Source: an uncultured Bacteroidales bacterium (lineage in GTDB: Bacteria; Bacteroidota; Bacteroidia; Bacteroidales; Paludibacteraceae). Taken from it: DNA of 6,407 nucleotides. Position numbers and translations under genes: made by a program. Location of the stretch: contig CAMOHN010000060.1 of assembly GCA_946615455.1 (NCBI GenBank), forward strand, positions 1 to 6,407, in the 5' to 3' direction. Position 1 is the stretch's first letter. Every line of letters starts with the position of its first letter. Of the stretch, positions 6,158-6,407 are shown one piece after another. The notes beneath the pieces are model-generated. The model was not told the origin of the DNA. It searched no databases and saw only the letters and a program-made list of their open reading frames with translations.

Positions 6158-6407
6158 ATGAAAAAGACATTCCTAATTTTGCTTTCTGCGCTGCTGTCTC
6201 TGACAAGCTTTGCTGCAGGAACCACCGATGGTTTGACAAAAGAGACAGCCATCGCGTTCGATTGGGAGAAGGGAAACGAACACCCGGGCGGCAATGCAGC
6301 CTTGTGGTATCGCGTTTCGCTCACCCCTATCTACGAAGAGGAAGATCCTACCCTCGCTCTGTATCTGACCAACCTGTCCTACACGGCAGCCGATGTGAAA
6401 GTGGCAG
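6158..6407 (+). CDS. Exported protein of unknown function, C-terminus beyond window
   Basis: The first 83 residues of a secreted protein. The signal peptide is clear: MKK, a hydrophobic core at 5-16, and a cleavage site after Ala19 (SFA) or Ala20. The mature start has a short linker and then a beta-rich segment with ALWYRVSL at 48-55, an acidic PIYEEEDP at 57-64 and LALYLTNLS at 66-74. This looks related to residues about 72-131 of the upstream exported protein, where TLWFAAS is followed by IRLELYALC. The ATG lies 28 bases after the upstream TAA, with an A-rich leader, no Shine-Dalgarno and no convincing promoter or terminator between, so the two genes are probably one transcript. I do not recognise a named family, and length and C-terminal signals cannot be judged. 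Confidence 0.85.
   Translation, partial: MKKTFLILLSALLSLTSFAAGTTDGLTKETAIAFDWEKGNEHPGGNAALWYRVSLTPIYEEEDPTLALYLTNLSYTAADVKVA

Overview
The window comes from a Bacteroidota genome, most likely of the order Bacteroidales. Four things point there: a gldD homologue, a bacterial GGGPS-family protein, two back-to-back promoters that fit the Bacteroides-type -33/-7 consensus (TTTG or TTG, then TAnnTTTG), and starts without Shine-Dalgarno sequences. Genus and species cannot be read from the sequence. Base composition looks close to even and is similar across the genes, and no mobile element, RNA gene or CRISPR array is visible.

Left arm (1-4347, minus strand): one compact operon reads leftward in the order gldD, GGGPS-family synthase, tadA, seven-TM HD phosphohydrolase, tRNA-dihydrouridine synthase (cut by the window edge). 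Three of the four junctions overlap (ATGA, an 8-base overlap, ATGA) and the fourth has a 24-base gap, so the genes are probably co-transcribed and partly coupled in translation. The products cover envelope or gliding and secretion function (GldD), prenyl-ether lipid precursor synthesis (GGGPS), two tRNA modifications (inosine and dihydrouridine) and probable cyclic di-AMP breakdown (HD protein).

Centre (4348-4473): a 126-base divergent control region. It holds one promoter for each direction with identical TACTTTTG -7 boxes, an A/T tract between the two -33 elements, and inverted octamers. The promoter positions rule out the upstream GTG starts of both flanking genes.

Right arm (4474-6407, plus strand): two genes for exported proteins with signal peptides, 28 bases apart. 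The first is a 551-residue cysteine-rich protein with two degenerate tandem Cys-to-Cys modules and a short C-terminal module resembling those on secreted Bacteroidales proteins. The second is cut off after 83 residues and appears to share a short beta-rich segment with the first. I do not recognise a named family for either, and they are the least explained part of the window.

The best leads are a GldD whose lipobox cysteine position reads Gly (one base from Cys), the mirrored promoter region, and the pair of secreted proteins. I see no clear sign of a wholly new multi-gene system; most of the window is conserved housekeeping sequence.
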